Positions 23,733 to 33,378 of a stretch of DNA of 43,156 nucleotides are shown here, piece after piece. The stretch is from Bacteroidales bacterium (GTDB lineage: Bacteria > Bacteroidota > Bacteroidia > Bacteroidales > WCHB1-69), in contig JAEEQE010000025.1 of the NCBI GenBank assembly GCA_016285145.1, positions 1 through 43,156 on the forward strand, written 5' to 3'. Position 1 is the stretch's first letter, and the number at the start of each line of letters is the position of its first letter. The translations under genes and the position numbers were made by a program. The notes below the pieces were generated by a model. It was given only the letters and a program-made list of their open reading frames with translations. It made no database searches and had not been told where the DNA came from.

Positions 23733-24494
23733 ATGTACGAATTTAATGCTTTAGAAACGAAAAACCGGCTGGTGGAATGGATCCGCAATTGGTTTGAACA
23801 AAACGGGCCGGGCTGCAATGCTATCATCGGATTGTCGGGCGGCAAGGATTCCACCATATCGTGCGCCCTTTGTGTGGAGGCGTTGGGTAAGGATCGTGTC
23901 ATCGGGGTGGGTATGCCCGACGCGGGCCAGGACCTGCATGGGGCCGATGCCATCGCGCGCCACTTCGGCATCCGCTTCATTGAGGCCAACATAGGAGGAA
24001 TGACAGAAGCCTTGCGCCGGATGTTTTCCGACGGCAAAACCAAGACCACCGATCCCTGGTGGTTTGACATGTCGGTGCAGGCTGAACAGAATATGCCCCC
24101 GCGCCTGCGCATGGTGACGCTTTACGCTATCAGCCAGTCGAATAACGGGCGCGTAATGGGTACATGCAACCTCAGCGAGAACTACATCGGCTACCTGACT
24201 AAGTTCGGTGACGGGGCTTCCGACGTGGAGCCGTTAGCCAACCTCACCGTCACGGAACTGCTCCAAATCGGTGATTTGATGGGCATCCCCTACGAGTGGG
24301 TCCACAAGGTGCCCACCGACGACCTGCCGCACTCCGCCACTGATGAGGAAAAATTCGGCTTCACCTACGCCACTTTGGATCGCTACATCCGCGGCATTGA
24401 GGAACCCGAGCAGGACATTAAAGCGAAAATCGACCGGATGCACCATAACAACTTGTTCAAGCTGAAATTGGTGGACACATTCCCTGTGTTTTGA
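23733..24494 (+). CDS. nadE: Ammonia-dependent NAD+ synthetase
   Basis: NadE makes NAD+ from nicotinic acid adenine dinucleotide, ATP and ammonia. The 253-residue protein has the PP-loop GLSGGKDST (33-41), GTCNLSENYIGYLTKFGDGASDVEP and the C-terminal HKVPTDDLPHSATDEEKFG. It lacks the N-terminal nitrilase (glutaminase) domain of the long form, so it uses free ammonia. It follows galE closely and may share its transcript. Confidence 0.94.
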   Translation: MYEFNALETKNRLVEWIRNWFEQNGPGCNAIIGLSGGKDSTISCALCVEALGKDRVIGVGMPDAGQDLHGADAIARHFGIRFIEANIGGMTEALRRMFSDGKTKTTDPWWFDMSVQAEQNMPPRLRMVTLYAISQSNNGRVMGTCNLSENYIGYLTKFGDGASDVEPLANLTVTELLQIGDLMGIPYEWVHKVPTDDLPHSATDEEKFGFTYATLDRYIRGIEEPEQDIKAKIDRMHHNNLFKLKLVDTFPVF

Positions 24495-24534
24495 CAAAAA
24501 AGTGTTTTAGGATTGAAAAAACGGAAAAATACGT

Positions 24535-24542
24535 TATTTTTG
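24535..24542 (+). promoter_or_regulatory. -7 promoter element of the lipoprotein gene
   Basis: TATTTTTG lies 18 bases before the ATG at 24561 and supports that start over the in-frame ATG at 24513. Confidence 0.6.
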
Positions 24543-24560
24543 CGCACAAAATTGAAGTTT

Positions 24561-24959
24561 ATGAAACAGATGCGATATCTATTCGTTGTACTTTTGGTTG
24601 CTATTTCTTTAATTTCCTGTAAATCAATAGAAAAGGCGGAAACTCCTGAAGAAGTGACCAAGGCTTTTGTGACAGCGTTTATTACGGCTGACTTTAATAA
24701 TATGTACAAATATACCCGTTCCAACAACAAGGAGATTATCCAGCAGCTGGAAAAGACCACAGATGACGCACAGCGGGAACGTATGAAGAATGTGAAGGTG
24801 GAATTTCAGAATGTGACCTGCAAGATGGAGAACGACTCGCTGGCCGAATGCAGCTGCCATTACACAAAGGACGGTGCCAAACGCAATGTGGACTGCTGCC
24901 TCTGCAAAGAGGATGGCAAATGGGTCGTGGACCTGATTGCACATGTGAAGAACCAATAG
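24561..24959 (+). CDS. Small lipoprotein, DUF4878-like
   Basis: This 132-residue lipoprotein has a signal sequence ending LISC (lipobox, cysteine near residue 20). The mature part, beginning ETPEEVTKAFVTAFITADFNNMYKYT, resembles NTF2-like or DUF4878 domains, which occur widely as lipoproteins in Bacteroidales. It probably faces the periplasm. Its role is unknown. No link to nadE or tyrS is visible, and it has its own promoter. Confidence 0.75.
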   Translation: MKQMRYLFVVLLVAISLISCKSIEKAETPEEVTKAFVTAFITADFNNMYKYTRSNNKEIIQQLEKTTDDAQRERMKNVKVEFQNVTCKMENDSLAECSCHYTKDGAKRNVDCCLCKEDGKWVVDLIAHVKNQ

Positions 24960-25033
24960 GAATCTTATACGTCCACCCATAACCCTAAATTACTTTAATA
25001 CTTAAAATATATAATCATTTATCCATAAATCCA

Positions 25034-26320
25034 ATGAACTTTGTAGAAGAATTGAAATGGCGCGGCATGTTGCACGACATCATGCCTGGAACGGAAGAAT
25101 TGTTACAGAAAGAAGTCTGCTCCGCTTATCTGGGCATCGACCCGACGGCGGATTCCTTACATATAGGCCATCTGGTGGGCATCATGATGCTCTCGCACCT
25201 GCAGCGCTGCGGTCATCGGCCCATAGCCCTGCTGGGTGGCGCCACGGGCATGATTGGTGATCCGTCCGGCAAATCCCAAGAACGTAACTTGCTTGATGAA
25301 GAGACTTTGCGCCACAATCAGGAGTGCATCCGTAAACAGCTTGGCAAATTCCTGAAGTTTGACACGGGCGAACCTAATAGCGCCATTCTCGTCAACAACT
25401 TCGATTGGATGAGCAAATTCTCATTTTTGGAATTCATCCGTGACATCGGTAAGCACATCACGGTCAACTACATGATGGCCAAGGATTCGGTGAAGAAGCG
25501 CTTCAACGGCGAAGGCGACGGCATGTCGTTCACGGAGTTTTCGTATCAGTTAGTGCAGGGATATGACTTCCTGTATCTGTATCTGAATCACGGCTGCAAA
25601 CTGCAGATGGGCGGGTCCGACCAATGGGGCAATATCACCACCGGCACCGAGCTTATCCGTCGCAAGGCTAATGGCGAGGCCTACGCCCTGACCTGCCCGC
25701 TCATCACCAAGGCCGATGGCAGCAAGTTCGGCAAGACGGAGAAGGGAAACATCTGGCTTGATCCCAACCGCACTTCGCCCTACACCTTCTACCAGTTCTG
25801 GCTCAACTGCTCTGACGAGGACAGCAAGCGTTATATTCGTATTTTCACCCATTTCACCAAGGATGAAATCGAGGCGATGGAACAGGAGCATGAGGCAGCT
25901 CCGCATTTGCGCGTGCTGCAGAAGGCGCTGGCCAAGGACTTGACTGTACGTGTGCACTCTCAGGAGGATTACGATGCTGCTGTGAAAGCCTCCGAAATCC
26001 TCTTCGGAAAAGGCACCACCGAGGATTTGGCCTCTCTGCCCGAACAGCTCTTCCTCAGCGTGTTTGATGGTGTGCCGCAATTTGAGGTACCGCAAAACAT
26101 TGTCGCTGACGGTTGTGGCGTGGTAGATTTTTTGGCCGAACATACGAAGATCTTCGTGTCCAAGGGCGAAGCCCGTCGGATGCTCAAAGACAATGGCGTT
26201 TCCATCAACAAGGCCAAAGTGAAAGAGGATGCAACTGTTACAGTGGATAACCTGCTGAACCAACGCTATGTTTTAGTGCAAAAGGGAAAGAAGAACTATT
26301 ACATCGTCAAAATCTCTTAA
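25034..26320 (+). CDS. tyrS: Tyrosyl-tRNA synthetase
   Basis: TyrS charges tRNA-Tyr. The 428-residue protein has the class I signature LHIGH (42-46), [14 protein letters not shown], the tyrosine-binding region [11 protein letters not shown] and the bacterial KMSKS-loop variant [11 protein letters not shown]-terminal S4 RNA-binding domain (about 362-425, [21 protein letters not shown]) is complete. Length is standard. No T-box or other leader structure was seen in the 74 bases upstream. Confidence 0.96.
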   Translation: MNFVEELKWRGMLHDIMPGTEELLQKEVCSAYLGIDPTADSLHIGHLVGIMMLSHLQRCGHRPIALLGGATGMIGDPSGKSQERNLLDEETLRHNQECIRKQLGKFLKFDTGEPNSAILVNNFDWMSKFSFLEFIRDIGKHITVNYMMAKDSVKKRFNGEGDGMSFTEFSYQLVQGYDFLYLYLNHGCKLQMGGSDQWGNITTGTELIRRKANGEAYALTCPLITKADGSKFGKTEKGNIWLDPNRTSPYTFYQFWLNCSDEDSKRYIRIFTHFTKDEIEAMEQEHEAAPHLRVLQKALAKDLTVRVHSQEDYDAAVKASEILFGKGTTEDLASLPEQLFLSVFDGVPQFEVPQNIVADGCGVVDFLAEHTKIFVSKGEARRMLKDNGVSINKAKVKEDATVTVDNLLNQRYVLVQKGKKNYYIVKIS

Positions 26321-26367
26321 CACCTCCATTTTTAATTGTTAATTTTAATTGTTAATTGATCATTGCC

Positions 26368-26832
26368 ATGGGTTGGGGTAGTATCATATTCATCATCATC
26401 GTCGGCATCCTGCTGATGATACTTGACTTTCTGGTGATTCCAGGGGGCGTGGTAGCTATTGTGGGTGTTCTGTGCATGGTGGGTGGCGTTGTGGCGGCCT
26501 TCGTGCAGTACGGCTCCGTGGCCGGATTCTTGTGCCTGATTTTCACGGCGGTGGCGGTGGTGGGCTCTTTTGTGATGATGATGCGCACCAAGACGTGGCG
26601 CAAATTGCAGCTCAACACACAGATTGACGGCAAGATGAATGAGGTGGATCCCACCAAGGTGCAAGTCGGCATGTCTGGCCGGGCCATCTCGCGCATAGCC
26701 CCGATGGGGACGGGCGAGTTTGACGGGGAAGTAGTGGAAGTAACATCTCAGCAGGATTTTATAGATGTGGATACAGAAATCGAAGTTACGAAAATTGAGG
26801 CAAGTAAAATATATGTAAAACCAAAATTGTAG
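26368..26832 (+). CDS. NfeD-like membrane protein
   Basis: This 154-residue protein has two or three hydrophobic segments within the first 80 residues and a C-terminal OB-fold-like domain (about 90-154, with [21 protein letters not shown]). That is the short NfeD form that pairs with flotillins. Its partner floA starts 4 bases downstream, as is usual in bacteria. The ATG at 26368 is chosen over a TTG at 26356. It is the first gene of a tight operon that runs to at least 28503 and perhaps to cstA. Confidence 0.87.
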   Translation: MGWGSIIFIIIVGILLMILDFLVIPGGVVAIVGVLCMVGGVVAAFVQYGSVAGFLCLIFTAVAVVGSFVMMMRTKTWRKLQLNTQIDGKMNEVDPTKVQVGMSGRAISRIAPMGTGEFDGEVVEVTSQQDFIDVDTEIEVTKIEASKIYVKPKL

Positions 26833-26836
26833 TGAA

Positions 26837-27820
26837 ATGACACAGACAGTATTTATCATCATCGGCGTACTTGCGCTGCTGATTCTCTTCTTTTGGATGG
26901 TTCCGTTGCGCCTATGGTTCATCGCCATCCTGAATGGCGTTCATGTATCACTGGTGCAACTCATCCTGATGCGCTGGCGTCGTGTTCCGCCAGATATGAT
27001 TGTCAATTCGATGATTACGGCCACCAAGGCCGGCATCAAGCTGAACCGGGACCAGCTGGAGGCTCATTTCCTCGCAGGCGGTCATGTGAAGCCGGTGGTC
27101 AGCTCCCTTATTTCCGCTGAAAAGGCCAATATTCCGTTGGATTTCAAGGCGGCCACGGCCATTGATCTGGCCGGTCGTAATGTGCTGGAGGCCATCCAGA
27201 CATCCGTGAACCCCAAGGTCATCAACACGCCGCCGGTGGCCGCCGTGGCCAAGGACGGCATCCAGCTCATCGCCAAGGCCCGCGTGACCGTGCGTACCAA
27301 CATCCGCCAGCTGGTGGGTGGTGCCGGCGAGGAGACCATCATCGCCCGTGTGGGTGAGGGTATTGTGTCCGCTATCGGCTCCGCCGAAACCCACAAGATG
27401 GTGCTCGAAAATCCGGATTCCATTTCCAAACTCGTGCTTTCCAAGGGCTTGGACTCCGGTACGGCTTTCGAGATTCTCTCCATCGACATCGCCGATGTGG
27501 ATGTGGGTAAGAACATCGGTGCTATGCTCCAGATGGACCAGGCCAACGCCGACAAGAACATCGCGCAGGCCAAAGCTGAGGAGCGTCGTGCTATGGCTGT
27601 GGCCCAGGAACAGGAGATGAAGGCCAAGGCCCAGGAGGCTCGTGCCAAAGTTATCTTGGCCGAGGCAGAGGTGCCGCTCGCCCTCGCCGACGCGTTCCGC
27701 AACGGAAACCTCGGTGTGATGGATTATTATAAACTTGAAAATATCAAGGCCGATACGCAGATGCGCGAAGGCATCAGCAAGGTAGGCCAGTCGAATCAAC
27801 CCAAACCCAATACCAAATAA
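26837..27820 (+). CDS. floA: Flotillin-like protein FloA
   Basis: FloA is an SPFH-family scaffold of membrane microdomains. The 327-residue protein has an N-terminal membrane hairpin ([21 protein letters not shown] region), the SPFH domain with [19 protein letters not shown] and a coiled-coil tail rich in Ala-Glu-Lys ([17 protein letters not shown]). Sequence and length match the UPF0365/FloA family closely. It is sandwiched between nfeD (4 bases) and the nitroreductase-like gene (2 bases), so expression is coupled. Confidence 0.95.
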   Translation: MTQTVFIIIGVLALLILFFWMVPLRLWFIAILNGVHVSLVQLILMRWRRVPPDMIVNSMITATKAGIKLNRDQLEAHFLAGGHVKPVVSSLISAEKANIPLDFKAATAIDLAGRNVLEAIQTSVNPKVINTPPVAAVAKDGIQLIAKARVTVRTNIRQLVGGAGEETIIARVGEGIVSAIGSAETHKMVLENPDSISKLVLSKGLDSGTAFEILSIDIADVDVGKNIGAMLQMDQANADKNIAQAKAEERRAMAVAQEQEMKAKAQEARAKVILAEAEVPLALADAFRNGNLGVMDYYKLENIKADTQMREGISKVGQSNQPKPNTK

Positions 27821-27822
27821 CA

Positions 27823-28503
27823 ATGAAAAAATTATCTATAACGCTGATTCTTATCATGTCAATTGCATCTGTTTTTGCACAAGAGAGAGCCATTTCGAAG
27901 GGCGGTCAGAAACTTGAGTCCATTGAACCCCAACCGTATATTGAACTGCCAACTCCGCAGCGTAAGGGCGGCATGCCTCTGTATGAGGCCCTGAATATGC
28001 GGCAGACCAACCGTAAATTTGCCGAGAAGCCACTCGGCATCCAGCAGATCTCGGATTTGCTTTGGTGCGCCAACGGGGTGAATCGTGAAGATGGCAAGCG
28101 CACGGCTCCGTCCGCACGCAACGCCCGCGAGATTGAGATCCTGGTCTTTTGGGATAAAGGTGTGTATTTGTACATTCCGGAAAAGCACGGTCTGCAGATG
28201 CTGTCCGAAGAGGATATGCGCGGCAAGGTGAGCTCGCGCAGCGATATGCCCGAAAAAGCCCCCGTTTGCCTGCTGTTTGCCGCGAACCGTGCGAAAATGG
28301 ACGGCTTCGACGAGGATGCTGTCCGCTTCTACGGATGCACGGATGCCGGCTATGTGAGCCAGAATGTGTATCTGTACTGCGCTGCCAACAAACTCAGCAC
28401 GGTGGTGATGGGTGCCATCGACCGCGATGCCCTTCGAGAGATTCTTCCTTTTGATGGCGATCCCGTGTTGGCGCAACCTATAGGATATCCTACTGAGAAA
28501 TAA
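27823..28503 (+). CDS. Exported nitroreductase-family protein
   Basis: This 226-residue protein starts with a signal peptide (LILIMSIASVFAQ) and continues with an FMN nitroreductase fold: LYEALNMRQTNRKFAEKPLGIQQISDLLWCANGVN near residues 53-87, TAPSARNAREIE, and a late YVSQNVYLYCAANKL. The fold resembles SagB-like and nitroreductase proteins found exported in Bacteroidota. An exported flavoprotein is somewhat unusual; its electron donor is unknown. It begins 2 bases after floA and ends 4 bases before the next gene. Confidence 0.82.
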   Translation: MKKLSITLILIMSIASVFAQERAISKGGQKLESIEPQPYIELPTPQRKGGMPLYEALNMRQTNRKFAEKPLGIQQISDLLWCANGVNREDGKRTAPSARNAREIEILVFWDKGVYLYIPEKHGLQMLSEEDMRGKVSSRSDMPEKAPVCLLFAANRAKMDGFDEDAVRFYGCTDAGYVSQNVYLYCAANKLSTVVMGAIDRDALREILPFDGDPVLAQPIGYPTEK

Positions 28504-28507
28504 GACG

Positions 28508-29275
28508 ATGCGCACGATACGAATATTGATCTGTATGACTTTCATTTTGGGCATAGCCATCGGCGGCTATGCCCAAAATGTTGGCGGGAAGCCTGTGCGC
28601 TACTCCTATACAATGGTGCGCCTTGATTCCTCGTGGGATGCCAAGACGGATGCGAAGCTGGCACGCTACGTGGCCCGCCAGAAAGCAAAACTCGACAAGC
28701 AAATGGGGGTTGTGATCGGGCATTGCCAGACAACGCTGAACGCTGCGCCGCCACAAAGTCCCCTCTCCAATTTCTTGACCGATCTTCTGTTGGAGAAAAG
28801 TCCGGAATATGTACAATCTGAGGATTTCCCACGCTGCGACATCGCGATGCTCAATTTCGGCGGCATCCGCTCCCAACTCTCCGCCGGAGATATTCATATA
28901 GGTGATATCTATGCTCTTTCCCCATTTGATAATTATTTGGTATTTGTTGAGTTGAAGGGGTCAGAGTTGAGAAAGGCGCTGGAACGCTTCAAACCGTTGA
29001 CGCAGAATGCCCCGTTTGCCGGTGTACAGATGACGTTTCAGGGCGACAAGCCCGTTCGCATCCTGATTGGGGGCGAACCTCTGCGTGACGATCGCATCTA
29101 CAGATTAGTGACGCTGAATTTCATTTCCGAGGGTGGCGATAACATCCTCCGTGGAGTGGAGTATGAGCGGGTATTATATACGCCTGTTGTGTTCCGCAAT
29201 TTTTTAATACGGGAAATCAAAAAAATGTCAAAGCCTGTCACGGCCACCGAAGATGATCGTGTGATTTTAAAGTAA
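28508..29275 (+). CDS. Stand-alone 5'-nucleotidase C-terminal domain protein
   Basis: This 255-residue exported protein carries only the substrate-binding 5_nucleotid_C domain: SPLSNFLTDLL near residue 78, MLNFGGIRSQLSAGDI near 114 and the LSPFDNYLVFVELKG loop, ending RLVTLNFISEGGDNI. The catalytic metallophosphatase domain is missing. In many Bacteroidota the two halves are adjacent genes; here the next gene is cstA, so the catalytic partner must be elsewhere or absent. The signal peptide coding region holds a perfect 16-bp inverted repeat (28543-28580). It starts 4 bases after the nitroreductase gene. Confidence 0.85.
   Translation: MRTIRILICMTFILGIAIGGYAQNVGGKPVRYSYTMVRLDSSWDAKTDAKLARYVARQKAKLDKQMGVVIGHCQTTLNAAPPQSPLSNFLTDLLLEKSPEYVQSEDFPRCDIAMLNFGGIRSQLSAGDIHIGDIYALSPFDNYLVFVELKGSELRKALERFKPLTQNAPFAGVQMTFQGDKPVRILIGGEPLRDDRIYRLVTLNFISEGGDNILRGVEYERVLYTPVVFRNFLIREIKKMSKPVTATEDDRVILK
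28543..28580 (+). repeat. Perfect 16-bp inverted repeat in a coding start region
   Basis: Arms cattttgggcatagcc (28543-28558) and its exact complement (28565-28580) flank the 6-base loop atcggc. The repeat encodes the end of the signal peptide and the cleavage region (ILGIAIGGYAQN). It has no T-run after it, so it does not look like a normal terminator. Confidence 0.97.
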
Positions 29276-29295
29276 ACCCAAAATATCTGTTTGTT

Positions 29296-30756
29296 ATGAT
29301 AACATTTGTTGTTGCAATAGCCTTGTTGGTTGTCGGCTATCTTGTTTACGGACGAATTGTGGAGAAACTTTTCGGAGCGGATCCCAAGCGTGAAACCCCT
29401 GCCCAGTATATGGCTGACGGGGTGGATTATGTGCCGATGAAGCCGTGGCGCATTTTCTTGATACAGTTCCTGAACATTGCCGGTGTGGGGCCCATCTGCG
29501 GTGCCATCATGGGGGCGCAGTTCGGAACGGCCTCTTTTCTTTGGATTGTGTTCGGCAGCATTTTCGCCGGTGCAGTCCACGACTATCTGGCCGGCATGAT
29601 GTCGCTGCGCGACAAGGGATGCAGTCTGCCGGAAATCCACGGCAAGTACCTGGGCACGGGCATCAAGCAGTTCATGCGCGGCTTCATGGTGCTGCTGATG
29701 ATTCTGGTGGGCGTGGTGTTTGTGAACACCCCGGCCATCCTGCTCAACCAGCATTTCACTCCCAATTGGAATATCTACATTTGGGTGATTATCATCTTGG
29801 GTTATTACCTCATAGCCACGCTGTTGCCTATCGACAAGCTGATCGGGCGCATCTATCCCATCTTCGGATTTCTGCTGATGGGTATGGCTGTGGCCATTGT
29901 GGTGGCTTTCATTATTTACAAGCCTGCTATCCCGGAGGTGTGGGACGGTTTGCAGAACACGCATCCTGATGCGGCGCATAATCCCATCTTCCCGATGATG
30001 TTCATCTCCATCGCCTGTGGGGCCATTTCCGGCTTCCACGCCACACAGTCGCCGCTGATGGCCCGATGCATGACCAACGAGCGGCAGGGACGGCCGATTT
30101 TTTACGGTGCGATGATTACCGAGGGTGTGGTGGCGCTCATCTGGGCTGCTGCTGCCGCCTATTTCTTCGGCCCTGAAAGTCCGGTGGACACCGCCGGCAA
30201 GGGCGGTCCCGCCATGGTGGGCATTATCGCCGAAACGTGGTTCATTCCCGTCATCGCTACGATTACCATCTTGGGCGTTATCAGTGCGGCCGTGACCTCT
30301 GGCGACACGGCGTTGCGTTCCGCCCGACTGATAGTCAGCGACTTCCTGCATATTGACCAGAAACCGATACGCAATCGTCTGATGGTGGCGGTGCCCATTT
30401 TTGTGATCACAGCCATCGCATTAGTGTACAGCCTCGCCGACAAACAGGGCTTTGACGTGATTTGGCGTTATTTCGCGTGGGCCAATCAGTTGCTGGCCAC
30501 TTTCACGCTGTGGGCAATTACCGTGTATCTTCGGCGCAATAAGAAGGGTGCCTGGTATCTGGTCACTTTGCTGCCCGGGCTTTTCATGACGATGGTGACC
30601 GGCTGTTTTCTCTTTGTGGCGGAAAAGGAGGGCCTCGGTTCCGTCATCCCGCGTCCGGCGGGCTACGCCATCGGTGCCGCCATCACGCTTTTTGTTTTGA
30701 TAATCTTCTGCGTGAAGGAGCGACCAAAGGGCGTTGAGCCATTGGACAGGATGTAA
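29296..30756 (+). CDS. cstA: Carbon starvation protein CstA family transporter
   Basis: This 486-residue integral membrane protein begins ITFVVAIALLVVGYLVYGRIVEKLFGAD and contains the family landmarks FLNIAGVGPICGAIMGAQFG, AGAVHDYLAGMMSLR and GFHATQSPLMARCM. It has roughly 13 hydrophobic segments. CstA proteins carry pyruvate or peptides into the cell during carbon limitation. This is the short form common in Bacteroidota, compared with about 700 residues in E. coli. It follows the 5'-nucleotidase domain gene by 20 bases and ends at a palindrome that likely stops transcription. Confidence 0.94.
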   Translation: MITFVVAIALLVVGYLVYGRIVEKLFGADPKRETPAQYMADGVDYVPMKPWRIFLIQFLNIAGVGPICGAIMGAQFGTASFLWIVFGSIFAGAVHDYLAGMMSLRDKGCSLPEIHGKYLGTGIKQFMRGFMVLLMILVGVVFVNTPAILLNQHFTPNWNIYIWVIIILGYYLIATLLPIDKLIGRIYPIFGFLLMGMAVAIVVAFIIYKPAIPEVWDGLQNTHPDAAHNPIFPMMFISIACGAISGFHATQSPLMARCMTNERQGRPIFYGAMITEGVVALIWAAAAAYFFGPESPVDTAGKGGPAMVGIIAETWFIPVIATITILGVISAAVTSGDTALRSARLIVSDFLHIDQKPIRNRLMVAVPIFVITAIALVYSLADKQGFDVIWRYFAWANQLLATFTLWAITVYLRRNKKGAWYLVTLLPGLFMTMVTGCFLFVAEKEGLGSVIPRPAGYAIGAAITLFVLIIFCVKERPKGVEPLDRM

Positions 30757-30772
30757 ATCTTTGAAAATAATT

Positions 30773-30797
30773 TTTTTGTCGTTTTATACGACAAAAA
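30773..30797 (+). terminator. Palindromic terminator candidate after cstA
   Basis: Arms TTTTTGTCGT (30773-30782) and ACGACAAAAA (30788-30797) are perfect complements with a 5-base loop. It lies 17 bases after the cstA stop. Both sides are AT-rich, and there is no long T-run, so it may alternatively be an operator. Confidence 0.5.
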
Positions 30798-30833
30798 TGC
30801 TAAAAAAATGTGAAGAATGAGATTTTTTCAAAT

Positions 30834-30866
30834 GTCATTTTTCACTTTTTTTATGTTAAAAATGAC
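30834..30866. promoter_or_regulatory. Inverted repeat upstream of the adhesin-like gene promoter
   Basis: GTCATTTTT (30834-30842) and AAAAATGAC (30858-30866) are exact inverted arms with a 15-base spacer. They end 21 bases upstream of the -7 element at 30888, overlapping where the -33 element should be, so a regulator may bind here. Confidence 0.4.
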
Positions 30867-30887
30867 GTTTATATGCAAAAAAATGAT

Positions 30888-30895
30888 TATTTTTG
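30888..30895 (+). promoter_or_regulatory. -7 promoter element of the adhesin-like gene
   Basis: TATTTTTG matches the consensus. The message would have a leader of about 90 bases that includes a small hairpin TTATTATT/AATAATAA. Confidence 0.6.
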
Positions 30896-30989
30896 CCCAA
30901 TTTATTATTGGTAAATAATAATATGCTTGGGAAGCTTTAATCCAATAACATAACAACTTAATTATTAATCAAATCAAAACAACAACAGT

Positions 30990-33353
30990 ATGAAAAAAAT
31001 CTTTACTTTGGCATTAATGTTATTCGCCTTTGTGGCGTTGAATGCCCAGCAGCTTCTGTTTGAAGATTTCGAAGGGACAGCCCTTCCTGCCGGTTGGACG
31101 GTTATCGACAGTGATGGTGATAACAACAATTGGGAGATTACACTGACAGATAAATGTCATGGCTCACAATGTATCGCGTCCGCTTCTTACATCAACAATG
31201 TGGGAGCCCTTACACCGGACAACTGGTTGATTACCCCTGCCATTAATCTAACGGGAAATGCAATCCTCTCTTTCTATGTTGTGGGTCAGGATGCCAGCTA
31301 TGCCGCAGAACATTATTCCGTTTATGTAGCTAATGCCCCCACCGTGGCTGCTTTCACGGCTACTACACCGGTTTTGAATAATCAGGTGGCTACGAGCACG
31401 CTTACTCAGCAGACGGTGAATTTGAGTTCTTACACGGGCCAAACGGTTTACATCGCTTTCCGTCACCATAATGTAACAGACATGTTCCGTTTGAATATTG
31501 ATGACATTGAGGTGTTTGCCATGCCTACCGGTCCAACCATGATTGCTAATCCGACATCTATCACGTTCCCGGCCACAGCTCTTGGCAACCTCAAGTATGC
31601 TTCTGCTACGGTTACCGCTTATAATCTTACGAATAATATTACGGCTTCGGTTACGGGTCCCTTCGCCGTATCCAGCAATAATGTCACGTACGCCGCTACG
31701 GCCACTCTTGACACGTTAGGTGGTACGCTCTACGTGCGCTATGCACCTGATGTTGTCGGTGCCTCTACCGGTGCGATTACGCTTACCTCTGATTCTACTA
31801 CCGCTACCATCACGCTGGCCGGTACGGCTATCGACTGCTCCCAAGCTGTAAGCCAACTGCCTTGGACGGAAGATTTCTCAGGTACTGTTTTCCCGCCGCT
31901 TTGCTGGGATGTGATTGCCGCCACCGATACCACATGGGATGTTTATGAAAGCACTTCCGGTAACTGGGCTTCTTGTTCTGGTACTACGCAACCGCGTGTT
32001 GAACAGCTTATTACGAATAAATTTGATTTTACAAATTACACCCACACTATTTTGTTGGATTTTGAATACAGATGCAACTATTCATACGTTTCTGACGGAA
32101 CGATTGATTTGAAGTTGTATGCCAGTACGGATGGTGGTGTCACGTTTGGTACCACACCGCTTTGGTCTTTGAGTCAGGAATCCGCATTCGATACCTGGGC
32201 TGCTACGCCGACCACTGTGAATTTGAGCTCTTTGGCAGGTCAGTCTAACGTGGTGCTCAAATTTGCTGCAGAGGGAAGCCTTTGTCAGGTCTTGTTCTCC
32301 AACCTCAATATGTATGCTTATAACGATCCCACCATCGTGGCAACAGAGGATGAATTCTCTTTCTATGCGGAAGTCAATACGAATGAGGATGTGACAGCGA
32401 ATGTGAACGCATACAACCTCACGGGTGCTTTAACTGCCACCACAACGGCTCCGTTCGCCGTTTCCGCTGATGGAACCACTTTCGGCACAACTGCCACTCT
32501 GACAGGTAATACCCTGTATATCCGTTATGCTCCTACTGCCGCAGGTCAACATGCAGGTAGTGTAACCCTCGCTTCCGCAGGTGCCACCAATGTTACCCTG
32601 AATCTTGCAGGTGAGGCATACGAATGCTCCGGCATCACCCTTCCTTATGTCGAGACTTTCGACCATAATGGCAATCTTCCTCCTTGTGTTACCATGGTGT
32701 ATGCCAATGGTGATCCCACAGTTAACCCGATGCGTATTGGTCTTTGGGATGAAAACTCGGGTGACTATGTCTTCGGCTTCAATTCTTACAGCCAGGCTTC
32801 TGACTATACCCAATATCTGATTACGCCCGAACTGCCCGACAACACCGGTTTGACCGTCAGCTTCGACTGGTTGAGCTACAGTCAAAGCAGCGCAGAGACT
32901 ATGGATATTGGTTATTCCACCACCGATAATAATGTATCTTCCTTTACTTGGTTGGGTCAAAGAGATTATCTGACGACATCTGGAGATTTTGAGACTGAAG
33001 TGATTGATATTCCTGCCGGTGCCCGTTATGTGGCTTTCAAATATCTCTCCAACTATAAGTATTATTTGTGGCTTAATAACTTGACTATTACAGGTACTAT
33101 TGTTGGTGTTGACAATCATGAAAATATTGCCACCATCTATCCGAACCCGGCTAACAATGTATTGAATATTAACGCTAACTCCAATATCAGCATGGTGGAA
33201 GTGTTCAATGTGATGGGTCAGGTGGTTGCCTCTTTCGATGCCAACGATGTGAATACCCAAATCAATACCAGCAATTTCGCCAACGGTGTTTATACGGTGA
33301 AAATCCACACTGAAAACGGCGTGTCCAACCAGAAATTCACGGTTGCTCGCTAA
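30990..33353 (+). CDS. Large T9SS-sorted surface protein with choice-of-anchor J-like domains
   Basis: This 787-residue exported protein has a signal peptide (1-19) and then a jelly-roll region (20-175) with LFEDFEGTALPAGWTVIDSDG and DNWLITPAINL, typical of cleaved-adhesin / choice-of-anchor J domains. Two Ig-like repeats follow, each with the pattern ITAS/LTAT-TxPFAVS-DGTT/NNVT then LYVRYAP (about 185-275 and 455-550). A second (about 280-440) and third (about 550-705) jelly-roll region alternate with them. The C-terminal 75 residues, starting IYPNPANNVLNI, are a type A T9SS sorting domain. It is probably surface-attached and binds sugars or proteins. Composition is Thr- and Asn-rich. It is monocistronic. 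Confidence 0.88.
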   Translation: MKKIFTLALMLFAFVALNAQQLLFEDFEGTALPAGWTVIDSDGDNNNWEITLTDKCHGSQCIASASYINNVGALTPDNWLITPAINLTGNAILSFYVVGQDASYAAEHYSVYVANAPTVAAFTATTPVLNNQVATSTLTQQTVNLSSYTGQTVYIAFRHHNVTDMFRLNIDDIEVFAMPTGPTMIANPTSITFPATALGNLKYASATVTAYNLTNNITASVTGPFAVSSNNVTYAATATLDTLGGTLYVRYAPDVVGASTGAITLTSDSTTATITLAGTAIDCSQAVSQLPWTEDFSGTVFPPLCWDVIAATDTTWDVYESTSGNWASCSGTTQPRVEQLITNKFDFTNYTHTILLDFEYRCNYSYVSDGTIDLKLYASTDGGVTFGTTPLWSLSQESAFDTWAATPTTVNLSSLAGQSNVVLKFAAEGSLCQVLFSNLNMYAYNDPTIVATEDEFSFYAEVNTNEDVTANVNAYNLTGALTATTTAPFAVSADGTTFGTTATLTGNTLYIRYAPTAAGQHAGSVTLASAGATNVTLNLAGEAYECSGITLPYVETFDHNGNLPPCVTMVYANGDPTVNPMRIGLWDENSGDYVFGFNSYSQASDYTQYLITPELPDNTGLTVSFDWLSYSQSSAETMDIGYSTTDNNVSSFTWLGQRDYLTTSGDFETEVIDIPAGARYVAFKYLSNYKYYLWLNNLTITGTIVGVDNHENIATIYPNPANNVLNINANSNISMVEVFNVMGQVVASFDANDVNTQINTSNFANGVYTVKIHTENGVSNQKFTVAR

Positions 33354-33378
33354 TTTCAGGTAATTGCCAAATGTGAAA

